Shown in pieces: positions 34,088 through 46,300 of a DNA stretch of 64,000 nt. Positions within the stretch are counted from its first letter, which is position 1, and each line of letters begins with the position of its first letter. The notes under the pieces are model-generated. The model was given only the letters and a program-made list of their open reading frames with translations. It had not been told where the DNA came from and ran no database searches. The position numbers and the translations under genes are program-made. This DNA is from Cadophora sp. MPI-SDFR-AT-0126 (lineage: Eukaryota; Ascomycota; Leotiomycetes; Helotiales; Ploettnerulaceae). The stretch spans positions 1,302,001 through 1,366,000 of the forward strand of contig JAGMVK010000010.1 in NCBI GenBank assembly GCA_020747065.1, written 5' to 3'.

Positions 34088-34628
34088 GTTGAATAAGTCA
34101 ACAAAACGGTCAGAGTAGTCTCGAATGAGAATTTTAGGATGAAGTGCATCACGTCCTTTTTAAATTGATATCTTCGCACAATGTGCTTGATGGACCGCTT
34201 CGGAGAACGAAGATCTACCGGCTGGGCATCTTAACAGGCGGTTTTCCACGTCCAGGGAAGGCAGCTCACAACTGGCGAGCAAGGGCTTGGCCTCGTATTG
34301 GGACTTTAAACCTTACAAGTTCTCGGCGATCATAATAACACGAGCTAGTCAAGTGGATTCAAAAGCCGGAGCTTGCGGCAATTCGAAGTCGGTGAAGGGT
34401 GACAGAGCTAATTGTCGGTTACAGTCTCAGTCTTTGTTAATATTCGAAGGTGCCTCTGCCTCCCTCTGCCTCCCTCGGAATGCCTGTAAGTTATGGCCAC
34501 ATTCTCAGAACCAGTCATAGTGAGGCCTTATGCGGAGTTCGTGAGTCAAGTCCTTCCAAAGACACTTTCGCATTGTACATATAATCCTACAGATTTCCAA
34601 CAGTCTCATCATAATAATTTTACAACTT
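34088..34628. other. Tandem intergenic region upstream of the metalloprotease
   Basis: 540 bases containing the M43 promoter and the terminator of the next gene. A short direct repeat GCCTCCCTC(T)GCCTCCCTC occurs near 34456-34474. No ORF of interest. Confidence 0.4.
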
Positions 34629-36248
34629 TCAATTTGCCGATTTCGAAAGCTTCGCTTTCATATTCTTCAGATTCCCCACCACTTTCCCCTTCAAGCGACC
34701 AACACCAAACCTAGAAAAGCACCCAGACCTCTCAACACTACTCTCAGTATCCCCAGCAATCGCAGTTCTCGGCACGCGATTTTCATTTGCTTCTGTCATT
34801 TCAAGACCCTCTGAAGCGGGAAGCGGTTTCCTCGCGATATTCAGAGAAGAAGGACTTGGAATCGAGTCGTTGGAGAAATAATTTCCAATCTTAGGAGGGG
34901 GTGGCGGCGATGAGCCTTTATGAGCTGCAAGAACAGTTTCTGGAGTCTCCGGCGGTGTCATGAGACCATGCTGTTGCCGTGCTGGCAAGTAGGTCTTGTA
35001 CCTCGTTGAGGGAGGCGTGACGACTGCGTAGCCAAATGATGCAGATCGTGAAACGGCTGTGGACTCTATTGCCTCTTCTGCAGTAGCAGTCTTATCCTGA
35101 TAAATTTTCAATGGTGTAATGCCGACTGTCTCGGTGGTGACCTCATCCAAGTGAATGGGAACTTCCAATGAAGCTTCAGTGTCAGAGTACTTCTTGACGT
35201 CTGGCTGCTTCGGGACCTCAAAAGAAAACGACGATTGAGGCACTGCTGCACTGAAAGCGAAATTCGATTCAGGAGCTGAGGGCACACTTGGACGGCTTGC
35301 CATGTTCTTGTTTATTATCGCACGTTTGTCCTTTAGCGCCACCCGTTTTCCAGGGCTTGATGCTGAAGCAAGTCTGCTCGATTTTGCGGTGCTGGTTTTC
35401 TGATCGAAGCTCAAGTCGAGAGATATGTTTTCGTCTAATCTTGGCTTTTCAAATCTACTAGCCGCTCCAGGTCCGGGGACATTCTTGACAGGCAATGGTG
35501 CAGCGGCGGTTGTACTGGCCTGGATTTCCACGGCACATGGTATCTGTTGAGACACCTCTTGCTGCTCGTCCAAGAATACTGGAATTTTCCGAGATGGCGC
35601 ATGTAGTGGAACAACTGGCCAGTTGATATCAGTCGCTCGACTGAGTTCAGCGGAGCTCAATGGGGTTGCTATTGTCGTTTCCTGGACATTCGAGACGACA
35701 AAAGGATCATCCGCTGGTACAGCCAGGCTCGGAGTCATCCCAGGATTCACATCGGTCACCTCAACATTCTTCCCGAATGATCAGTATAAGATGTGGAATT
35801 GGATATCACAAATACATACCATATCACTCTTCTCCCTCTCAAGCTCGTCCCTCATTAGCTGAGCCGCTTCTCTCATCAAGGACAGTTCTCTCGTCGCCCT
35901 CCGCTCAGCAGCTCTCTCCTTCTCTTTTTGTAAGGAAACATATTCCTGTTTCGCCACGGCATACCATTTCCTGGAAACCTCCTTGATCTGATTGAGATGC
36001 GGTTTCTTTTGACTGTTGTGGTCGTACTTGCAAAGCAGTAGATCTGCTAAGTCCTCGAGATTCACTAGAGCTTTGGAGTAGCTCTTCGTCTGGTCCATTT
36101 CGTTGAGGACTTGACTTCCTTCAAGGCGGTACTTTTCTCCAACTATATGTTTGCATTCGCGGCCGTAGGTTTTCGCTGTTCCGACGCAAGTGCAGTGGTT
36201 GTCCGGATCCACGTTGAGGATTCGACGGAAGTCCCAGTAGACTGCCAT
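34629..36248 (-). CDS. Unknown protein with fungal Cys/His motif
   Basis: 522 residues in exons 36248-35820 and 35768-34629 (51-base intron ending in GGGAAG). Near the N-terminus a pattern HCTCVGTAKTYGRECKH is followed about 45 residues later by LEDLADLLLCKYDHNSQ. The spacing C-x3-T...C...LLCxxxHxxQ matches a motif frequent in uncharacterised fungal proteins, and the first part also fits a SWIM-like CxCx10CxH arrangement; zinc binding is inferred. Residues about 90-140 are a charged coiled-coil (EKERAAERRATRELSLMREA). The remainder is disordered and Ser/Pro-rich with several SP/TP sites, ending in a basic tail (KGKVVGNLKNMKAKLSKSAN). I do not recognise its role. Confidence 0.75.
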
Positions 36249-37649
36249 GTTGAGGAAAGAAACTGGGACAAGAGATTTGAGGGTGCAAATATTGAAGGTA
36301 TCTTAGTATAACTACCAATTATCTGGGAAAGTAAGGATGTACAAGATAAATCGCTGTGCAACTCAATCTCAGCTGGTGGATCTGGCAATCCGTGTGCTTT
36401 CGAAAATGAAGTGAAGAGATGGGAATAAAGGCAGGATATATAGCTTCGATCCTGTTGCTAAGAACAATGCAAGCAGCTACAGCTATCTGTAGCAGATTTA
36501 GGCCGCCGGTTGCTCATTCTGAACATGTGCAACTGTCATGAAACGACAATAGAAATCGGGTCGTTCACTTGCACAGCCTCGAGTGCAATGTACTTGAAGG
36601 TCAGATACTACACTACAGTCTTCGAGCTGAGTACTGCGGAGTAGACACAGCCTTGCCCAGCATCTTTTTGCTGCTTAAACTTTGTGACCCGGATAATGTC
36701 ACACATATCCGTGTTGGTTTTCTTAGCGATCAGCCAACAGCCTTACAGCCCACCACACCACCATCTACCCCGCGAGGCATACTTTCTTTAGCATGATGTG
36801 GACGCCACGTAGTCAATTATCTTGATGTGGATATCGACCGAGAATCTGTTACACTGCGGCCCATCGAGCGCGTGAGTACAAGAAACTCTACCCTACAATT
36901 CTGCTGTGCCTCCTTCCCGATCGGGACTGTTGCATGCAGCCTGCAGGTCATCCTGCCAGGATCTCAAAACACCAACATCGGCAAGAACTGTAGAGATCTG
37001 GGCGAGAGAAACAGAAGATGAACCAAGGAGTCGAGATCTGGAACGGATAATCGGATGGCCTTGTGTAAACCGTTTGTTTCCCCAGCCTGTTGATCATCAG
37101 CAGATTTTAGGATCGGTCTTGAAGATGTCTCGTATGAGTTCGAAATCAACGGAAAAGGCCAGCCACGTGTTTGACAAGATGCAAAGATTGCAAAACCTCC
37201 GCAGTCTCAACTCAGAATTTAGAGAGCTGCATTCGGTACAGCTCAAAAGCTGACTGTCACCTTGTACCTCGCCTAGAAAGTGCAATTGTGGTATCTACGG
37301 AGATAGTCTCCGGAACCAACATCAGCATCGGTGAACATTTGTCTTCAACCTTACACTTACAACTCTAGCAAATATTCACTCATGTATAATAAGTATTTAC
37401 CACAACCGACGAAGTCTTTCTAGGATACTCCCAGTCGTCTCTAACAATTACCAACTGTAATTGATCCCCATTCACAAGACCTGGAAACACGTCGTTGGAA
37501 AGCTAGGTACCAACACAGGTATTCAGCAACTCAGTAGAAACCTTCGAGCTGAAAGCTACAGTAACAAGCTCGGTGATACAGTCCCAAGCGCTGACTTCAG
37601 GAATAAATTCGAAATTCAAGACTATCCCAAGTTTGTGTCTTGAATGATA
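36249..37649. other. Intergenic region between unknown gene and TYW2
   Basis: 1.4 kb, both flanking genes on the minus strand. Frames are short and of random composition. Nothing else was recognised. Confidence 0.45.
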
Positions 37650-38945
37650 TCAACCCTCCTTACCAGCAATGTAGACATCGAAGACACAATGCCACACGCC
37701 AGGAGCAAACGTCTTCACCCTCTCCACATGCTCCATCCTGACCTTCCTATCATCATTATCTTCAACCAACCACTTCTCCACCATCTGTCCAATCTCAAGC
37801 CTCCTCGTTTCAATATCATCCACGCCCACATTCTCATGTAGATGAAGCCACCCATCACCTCTCCAAATCTTGACAGCCATCTCCCAAGAAAGTTCGCTCG
37901 TAGGCAACAATCCGCAATTCACATGCATGACCCTCCAACTTTCTGATCTGCCATCCATCTCCATCCCGCGAAGTCTCTCCAGCGCGTTCTTGTTGTCTTC
38001 CAAGAACACCACAATCCTCTCTTCAAACCCCCTCACAGCCTCTCCATCTTTGACAACTCTAACATCCCACCCATTAGCAACAGCACCCCTCCTCAATCCC
38101 TCCACAGACCAAGGATTCAACTCCCACCCTACCACCTGCCTCATCCCCATCCTCGCATAACTAAAAACAAAGTACCCAATACCCGCATACAAATCCACCG
38201 CCACCGCCGCCTCAATCTCCGCTTTCTTCACACCCCTCATTCTCATCAAAGCCTGATCGCCAGAATCATGTTTATGAAAATCAAGAATCCTAGCCTTCTC
38301 CTTGACGTTACCTCGACTGAACATCGTGTACCGCGGTGCCCAGACCTGCACAATCCCATTCTGCTTCGTACTAACCCAAAACGCCTCTTCGAAGTCCTTC
38401 TCACCAGGACTCTGCTCTGGAGGTAAAGCTGGCCCGAAATTGCCGTACAGCATGATCAGGCCGCTTGGCGTGCGGAGGATGTTCTCAGGTCCAGATCCAG
38501 ATCCAGGTTTCCGAGAAGGCTGCACTGTCTCTCCTACTTCGACGTGAAGATTTGCTCCAGATAAAAGATCCATTTCCTTGTTCAGAGGAATCCCAGAATT
38601 AACCGCAAGGTGCGTGAGCTCTCCCTTTCCCTCTCTTTTAGAGACATTTCCCAAAAGCAACCTCCACAACTCGACCATCCCCCCAGACGAGACGCCAGAC
38701 CCGAGAATTGCCCACCACTCCTCTCCAAAACTACCAGGAGGCAGAAGCACCATCGGAGGATACACGACCCATCGTTTTGGCGTGCATGCTAGCAATTGGG
38801 TCAATTTGAGTTGAATGGCTTCTTGGAGGTCGATAGGTAGTTGGCTGAGCCATGTTTTCACAGCTTCCTCGATGGGGTTTGTGGGTTTGGATTTTGGTGG
38901 TCTGGTGGTGAGTTTTGAGGGTTGGTGTGCTTTGCTTGGGGACAT
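37650..38945 (-). CDS. TYW2: tRNA wybutosine-synthesising protein 2 (TYW2/TRM12)
   Basis: Transfers the aminocarboxypropyl group of S-adenosylmethionine to the tricyclic base at position 37 of tRNA-Phe in wybutosine synthesis. Single exon, 431 residues. The Met-10-like Trm5/TYW2 core includes NGIVQVWAPRYTMFSRGNVKEK, the SAM-binding motif VDLYAGIGYFVFSYARMG (about 252-270) and GWELNPWSVEGLRRGA. The last part is less conserved, with HLHENVGVDD consistent with the family's C-terminal strand. A 40-residue basic leader precedes the fold. Length is close to other fungal TYW2 proteins. The upstream region contains a short GCC repeat near 39013-39025. Confidence 0.9.
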   Translation of the reverse strand: MSPSKAHQPSKLTTRPPKSKPTNPIEEAVKTWLSQLPIDLQEAIQLKLTQLLACTPKRWVVYPPMVLLPPGSFGEEWWAILGSGVSSGGMVELWRLLLGNVSKREGKGELTHLAVNSGIPLNKEMDLLSGANLHVEVGETVQPSRKPGSGSGPENILRTPSGLIMLYGNFGPALPPEQSPGEKDFEEAFWVSTKQNGIVQVWAPRYTMFSRGNVKEKARILDFHKHDSGDQALMRMRGVKKAEIEAAVAVDLYAGIGYFVFSYARMGMRQVVGWELNPWSVEGLRRGAVANGWDVRVVKDGEAVRGFEERIVVFLEDNKNALERLRGMEMDGRSESWRVMHVNCGLLPTSELSWEMAVKIWRGDGWLHLHENVGVDDIETRRLEIGQMVEKWLVEDNDDRKVRMEHVERVKTFAPGVWHCVFDVYIAGKEG

Positions 38946-40347
38946 CTGGATTACGGTAGTTTGGTTCGCTACCGTGCTTCTCTTTGAGCTTGGCTGAGAT
39001 GTTTATGACAGTCGCCGCCGCCGCCGAATTCTTCTGAGATATTGCATGTGAGAATTCCTATCCTCCTATCCTCTCAGGCACACCGTTGCTGATGAAAAAC
39101 AAACAACCTTGTAAAACTCGATCTCAAGTCGTTACTTGCGGAATGTAACAAAGTGTCTGAAGAACCGTGGACCCTCAATTCTTCGCCTAGTATCTTGGTA
39201 GAAATTCGAAGCATTGTATGCTCATGTAATCAAGCACGTGACATTACACAAATTACAATTGTTGAATCAATTTGGAATTCTTGTCCTTAAGTAAGTTACT
39301 CAAGAATCTAGAGCATCAATCAACTTCCATCTTACCTCAAGAACTTACAAATAACATGCGCCATGCGATACCCTCCTCTCCCCTCCCCACCATCCCATCC
39401 ACTCACACCGCACACCACCTCCTCACCTCTTCCCCTCCCCTCTCCTCTCCTCTCTTTTGTTTACCCCTCCAAATTTTTGTTGCACATCTAACGGAGTTCA
39501 CGCCCGGCATGCATATCACAAACCATCCATCGGAGCAGATGGTCCTTCCGTAGATGCCCATCCTGCCATCTTAACGCCGGAGGAGAGTTCCGGATGAGAC
39601 GTGATAGGTGGTGTGTCGTGTAACTCTAAGACAAGACAAGACAAGACACTTCCTTCCTTCCTTTATCTCTGGTTAGGATAGATGCGATGGGTGAGTAAGT
39701 GAATTGATTGGATGGATGTCATTGGATGAGGAGGATAGGATGGGAGACGATTGATTGGAGTTTCCATTGGGTGGTGGAAAGGTAGAAAGTAGCCGTCGTT
39801 AATCCAGTCTCACATAAACACTCCATCTATCCAACCCGCGCTGCGGTCTAGAATGTGGTACCGAGAATCTAGACCTCCATCAATCTCCTGCATTCCTGTC
39901 ATCAACTGGTCCTCAGATGATCTCCAATCGTTCAATTCACACAAGACAGATCAATGAAACCAGGCACATTCTTTCATGAATCTTATCTTGAGCTAATTGT
40001 ACTATACTATATACGCCGGGTACACCAGTGGTATTAAACAACAGCAAGCGACACACCTGTTCCCTTCCAAAATAAAAAGTACTATCTCCTCTTCTTCTCC
40101 ATTTCCCTCCTCTTATCCATTCCTCATCGATCCTCCCATGCTTCTCCTCATACTACCAGCTCCCCTTTTGTTCCATTTCCCCACAACGATGAAGGTATGT
40201 CTTAAGATATAACAAATAAAAAAGGATAGCGACAGCCGATCAAGCATTACAGAAAAAACAAACAAAATCCTCCGGTTAGACGCCGCCCAAAAAGGTTACA
40301 GATGCTAAAAAAACAAGGCAATTTTCGAAGAAACATGTCTGGACCTT
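38946..40347. other. Intergenic region with microsatellites
   Basis: 1.4 kb between TYW2 start and DENN gene stop. It contains a C/T-rich tract (about 39370-39460), AAGAC repeats (39628-39647) followed by TTCC repeats, and a CACGTGAC element near 39238 about 290 bases before TYW2. No credible gene. Confidence 0.5.
39628..39647. repeat. AAGAC pentanucleotide microsatellite
   Basis: Four copies of AAGAC followed at once by a short TTCC run. Confidence 0.75.
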
Positions 40348-43322
40348 CTACCGGCCACCAAGAGCACTCAATCTGGCTCCCGCGGGTCTGCGCATCATGT
40401 TCGGTTTCCCGATGGGCTCGTTACCGCTCAACCCCTCGTTCTCGCTTCGTCCCTCCAACTCCTCGTCGCTGTCCTCCACGATCTTTGTTGGGATGTCGGT
40501 CCCAATGTTATATTGCTGGCTACTCCTTTCAGGTGTAGTTGTGACGCTCGCAATCGACATGGCGGTACTTGATCTGTTGTGGATGAGATCTGGGGTTGGG
40601 GGAATGCTTGATGCACGCCCACTGGGGTTGAGATGGCTGTCATCTCCAGTCTCGGATCCACCATTTGAGTGGCCGTCATCGCTGGCGGTGAGTGTCGATA
40701 AGTTGCTGACACGGTGGTGGCCGCGAGCCTCCTTCAAGGCCAATTCTTCAGCCTCAACCTCGGCGTCATGGGCGAGTTGGAGACCCTCAACAGCGGCAGC
40801 GCATTGCTCGCTAATGTTTCGGATGATGTGAGCGATGGCGTCGGTCTTGTCCTTCAAGTGACGATCGGCAACGTCAACAATGCTCATCTGGCTATATCGC
40901 TTGCTGTTGCGAAGACCGTTGTTGAGGCGCTTCTCCATTTCTGGGGTCATGTCATCGCCGTTCGTGCTGTTCCTATAGGCCCGAGATGAGGATCGGGATT
41001 CCAGTGCAGGGGACAGCTCGCCATTCTCCTCATTCTTGGCCTCCTCAGCAATATCCTCAAGGTCACCGTCCTCTTCATCATAACCATGCTCAATGTACTC
41101 GACCAGCTCGGGGCTTTTGCCGAGAGTTCGGACGATGTGCTCCATGTGATGCGTTTGCCCACTGATCAAGGCACGCAAGTGAAGAACAACACGTTGAGCC
41201 TCGTCTCTTTGGCGGAGAATGGTGACATTGGTGTGTTGGAGAGCTGCGAGCTCCTTCTTGTTGCGCTTCCGCTCACGCTCAAGCTCCTCAGCAATCTCTT
41301 GCTGGAGAACCAAAGCTTCAAGAGCATCATCACGTTGCTTCTCGGTGCCGGAGAGGCGAACAGTGAGGCGAGCAGCATCGTCCTTCTGCTGATCGATAAG
41401 ACCAGACAAGCGTCTGTTTTCACGCTTGTGGTTCTCGATCTTAACCTTGAGATCTTGAGTCTCCTTGGTGAGCTGCTCCGCGAAGGCTTGGAATTTGAGG
41501 AACTGTGATTCGTTAGTGATTGAAAACTATTCGCATCCAAAGGAACATACCTGTTGTTTCCAGCTCTCAAGCTCCTCAACTAGGAAGTTGTTTCTCTTGG
41601 TGACTTTGCCGAGCTCGGTGTCCATACGACCCTTGAGGTTGATGAAATCTTGCCAAGCCTCGAGAGCGTCTCGAGAGTATTGGTTCCTCTCACGAACAAT
41701 CTCGTTAAGATGTCTCATCGATACCTTGGTCATGAGTGGTTTCTTGACAGCCCCGCCAAATACGGCCTTCATCCCGGTGTTTCTTCCCTGTTGTGAAACG
41801 ATGATCAGCAAACGTGCAACTTATACGGACCCTTGAGCATATGAGATCAGACGAAACTTACCATTTTCTCGCAAACGTGATCCATCACGGCCATAATGGA
41901 ATCCTGGTTCCACCACTCCGGGTCCTGGATGGATTCGACCTCTCCACGCATCACAATGATTTGTCCAGCAGGAACCAATTTTCCTCCACCATAGGCTGAT
42001 CGGAGATGTTGTGGCACTCCTGAAGGTGTCACGTCCCCGTTGAGGGCCTGGGTCATTCGGTTGACCATCTTGGTGCGTTGACCAGCTGATAAAGCGGTCG
42101 GTGGGCTGGATGTCAGAACAAAGTTGCGATCCAAATCTACTACCAGAGCGTCGGTAGGTGCGGTGAAAAGCGATCTGCACTCGGCTGTTATACCGAGAAT
42201 ATATGGGCCAGGTTCCTGGACCAATTCCTTTGCATGCCTTGCATGTACGACTGGAACATACAAGCCACTCCACTCGTACACACGAACACAGTAACGTATT
42301 GTCTCGGCTGCAACTGTGAGCATTGCAGGATAGTGACTGACAAACACAATGCGACGAGTTGGAGACAAAGCTGCCTCTATCACACCAACAATGTTAGGGA
42401 TGGACAAGCATGAAAACAATGGCCACATGGCGAAGTTCTGGAATCCGGTCGGCGATGAAGGGAATTGGTAGCAGAGCGCGTAGTCTTTCATGTCAATTCG
42501 GACCAGATCATTCAGTCTCGGTGCTGGGAAACTCAGAATGCGAGAAACCTCCTCGGCGTGGAAAAGGTTAGTAGCCTTGTTCCAGTGGATCCACATGCCA
42601 CGAAGATAGTCACCCAAAAGGTTGTACAATGGGTATCGGGACAAGAATGACAGGCAGTACGGGATCCAGTAAGTCTCATCTGGAGAGTCGTAAAAGTCCG
42701 ATTCGGTTCTCCTTCGGAGGTCTCGAATTGTCTCGGCCCGCTTCTCATCAGCTCTCGACCAGACGCGAAGAGCAATGCCGTAAAGAGTATGCGAAGAATC
42801 CTGTTGCAGCACGAAAGAATGGTGCACGCAGTGAGGCTGACTCCGTCCAGTACAGATCTCTACATCGTGGGGGAAACAAGCCTACATATGTCAGTATGGC
42901 CATTGCCCTCAATACCGAGAAAGTCCTCTTACCCTCATAGCAGCATGGAGCGCTCTGGCAATTTCATTATCCTGCTCCAATCTGGGACTGCTACCAAGAA
43001 TCTCTGGCAACCAAAACTGCCCAACGGCTCCCTTCATATGTCCAATCTTTCCTTGTGCTGGGGCCGGTGCCTTGACCCATTGAGATGGCTCTCTTCCAAC
43101 ACCACACACCATGTACGCATGGGTGAGCGTCTTGGGCGTTCGTTGTTGAGGCTTGACATTGAGTGTTGAAGGAATTGGCTGGGTGATCCGGGAGTGGAGA
43201 GACGACGTTCTGCTTGGGATGATCAAGTTCTGATCAGTCTGGTCGCGAGTTCCGGGACGACCTTCGCGGTCTCCAGTCCTTGGACGGACGAAAGAAGAGT
43301 GATTATTAAGTGATGGTCCCAT
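40348..43322 (-). CDS. DENN (AEX-3) domain protein
   Basis: Probable Rab guanine-nucleotide exchange factor or its fungal relative, acting in membrane traffic. Exons: 43322-42933, 42881-41862, 41787-41551 and 41502-40348; 933 residues, introns 48-74 bases. The upstream DENN part (about 90-165) includes LPEILGSSPRLEQDNEIARAL and HHSFVLQQDSSHTLYGIALRVW. The core DENN part (about 240-420) includes ALSPTRRIVFVSHYPAML and EWSGLYVPVVHARHAKELV with PGPYILGI. A predicted coiled coil covers about 470-700 (NQYSRDALEAWQDFINLKG, then a long Glu/Arg/Leu-rich helix). The tail is Ser-rich and acidic, with RSENEGLSGNEPIGKPNMMR near the end. All exon joins keep phase 0. Confidence 0.88.
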
Positions 43323-46300
43323 GGTGGCAGTCTAGGAGATCTGGTTGGAAGTTGTTATATATGGCTTTCAGAAGAACCCCCAAGTTAGAATGTTTCGAAA
43401 TATGCCGGATATGAAGGTCGAGCGTATGGGCTTTCGACGTCGGCTTAAGAGTTACTGAAAGGAGTGCCGTATGTCTCTGGGGGAAGGTAAGGAACGTCGG
43501 AAGATGTGCTTTGACTTTGAGGTTAGGAGACTTTGCACTCTGACTGCTCGTCCAGCTGCAAGCAAGCTGCAGAAAACGACCTTGGGGGTGCTGAGAAGAT
43601 GAAGATAGCTCACGCAACAGAGTTGAAGCCGCAAATCAACTTGTGCTTGAACTGCGTCTGCGATGCAGGATGATGCAGCAGGTCGACAGATGCAACAGCA
43701 ATGCAGGAGCGAAGGAGAAGTAGAGAAGAGAGGAGAAGGAAGGAAGGAATTGGAAACATAGGCCAGGAGCGACCAGGAGAGAGGAGAGGAGAGCGAGATC
43801 AGACAGCACGAAACGGGCGTCCTTACCCCCATCCATGTCTGTGCCCCTGTCAAGTGCAATCCCAAGCCAGACCGGCGATATTCCCTTTCTAGGCCATGGC
43901 TCCGTTGAACCTTGCCTGGGGGTTCAAGCTTCCCCTGTGAAAGAGATTGGATTTGAGGCGGGTTCCTGGGAGGTCTAGGCTGGATTAGGGTTAGTCATCT
44001 CTCGATAGAGTAGCGTTCGATATCTCTTTCTCCTCTTCTCTCCTCCCTTCAGGACCTCTTTGTTCTCAGCACCAATGATTTTGCCTAGAGCCTTGACGGC
44101 TGCATCCATTAGACAGATCTGTGGTGCTATGAAATCTAACTTTCGACACCGTTTGATCCAGTCGTTTTGGACATAGAAGAAATCAAAGGATATTCCACTG
44201 CCGGAGGGAAACCAAACCGAACCTAATCAAACCAAACATGCTGAACTGCACTGAACTGCGGAGCATGATTCATTGCAATTCGGGTGGCCAGAGTCCAGCA
44301 TCCCCCACCCCACTCATCTGCATGCACGCTCATGTTGTTCCCTCCACTTTGACCCCTTCGGCAGCAACAGTCAACAGCGACCCTACCCAATCAGCGCCGA
44401 CCGAGTGCCGTCTGAGAGCAGATTTGCACTGCAGCCCATCCATGTCTTCCCATTTGCTCGCGAGGAGGTGTGAGCCTGAGACCCGCTCGCTGCAACGTGT
44501 GTGTGGTGGGTGCCCGGACCTTTCTTCTGGGAGCAAGAACAGAACAGGGGGCGGCCATAAGCTGCAGGGGTACGATCTTCGGCCCAGAAGCGATACAAGC
44601 AAGAGAGCGAAATCCGCCGCTGAAAATCCAACGCTTGTCCCCAAACAATAATTTGATGGTGCAGCCCCTGATTGCAATTGACCAATGATCTCGAACATCA
44701 GGCCCAATTTCTGGCTCCGTCATCCCGGAGAGCAAAGTGAAACCCCCGTCGAGAACTGAGGACTCCATTTCTTTTATTTCCCGTTCTGCAGCCAGCTGCA
44801 CCGTGTTGGGTGCAAGTTCGGATGCATTGCAAATCCCGACATATCGAGGAAATGCCTTGATCGAGAGCTATCTTGGGATTCGATAGCTGCATCGCTCGTT
44901 TCCTGAATTCTATGGCATCTCCACAATCAGAATGCTGAAAAAACAATTGCCTTTGACGAACCCTCGGGACTTCCTTTTTGCGTCCCTTACCTTCCCGTCC
45001 GGTCCGTTACTAACGTTCATGACTTCACACCAACGGCCTTGGAGCGGGGTTGATGTGATAAGGACAGGAGCAGCTTGCATATCAAATTAACACGCGGCTG
45101 ATTTAAGGGGCAGAGCACAAAGATAAACGCGAATCCCTCGAGCCTCGCGGAGCAGCAACCGAATTCTCACTCCTCAGGCAAAAAGCCAGAGATAACCATC
45201 GACGGGGCCGCAAAGGGAGATCTGCTCCCAAATTAATACAGCACGGCATAAGAGGGGCAGCAATAAGAAGCGAGAGGATAAAAGAAGCATAAGTACAACA
45301 TGCGTCTGAGTCGATTGATCACAAAGACTCGACATGAACAAGACAGCAAACGAGACAATGATCAATCCGATTCTCGATTCTGATGCCTGGATCACACACA
45401 TTTCTCGAGATAACGCCTCAAAAGACCTCGAAGCGATGCGATCACACAATAGCATGCAATGCAACGCTAGAACAAAACCAAGCCTCGGCTCCGCACCGCA
45501 TCTGATCTGTTCGTTCCTGCGGGTCCTGCCCCGGGCGGTGCCCTGAAGCTAAACCGCTTTCGCGGAATGGTAGCATCACTTTCCAGTTCATCACATTTCA
45601 CAGCCATTCAGGGGTAAACAAGGCCATTGACAACGCCCCTGTTCTATCAAATCTCGAATCGTCCAACGTCTGCGACCGTTTTGAAAAAAAGGAAAAAGAT
45701 ACGAGAACAATGGCACGTTATTCGAGCTGGGCTTCAGCTCCAGAGTCGCATTCGGGGCTGACATGCTGAAACTTTGCCATCGACCATCACTCCTGCTCAC
45801 CAACCCAAAATCTCATCCGATCACTAACTGGCCCGATTCTCGGTATCGTTCCCCTAGCTTACCAAGGGAGATAGGAGATTATTGTGGCGCACCGAAATGC
45901 ACCACCTATCAAGACCGTCTCCAACTAAAGTCGGTTGCTTTCCTAGGGCTGGAGTTTAAAGTCACTACGGTCAGTACTTGGTAAGAGCTTCGGACGACAA
46001 GCCATGCTACAACACGGGATGGGATATGCATCACAGACTAGGGATGAGATGCAACTTGTCAAGCCGATCCATCAGGCTGGGACTTTCTCTGTACTTGGTG
46101 GTGGCGGTGGTGGTAAGTTCTGATAAGAGGGCTAGTCAAATCGAAGGCTTGCATCAGAGAGATTTCTCTTACCCCTTCCCTCCACACAAGATGTCAGAAA
46201 CATCTAATACAGTTAATGGTTCAAGCCTTATCGAAATTTACACAACGGAGGGCCAAATATCGAGAACGGCCGTTCGAGTCGTTCCTCGAACGAAGCTGGT

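Noticed and set aside
44330..44801. Three overlapping minus-strand frames
   Set aside because: All three frames are open over the same bases, which indicates lack of stops by composition rather than coding.
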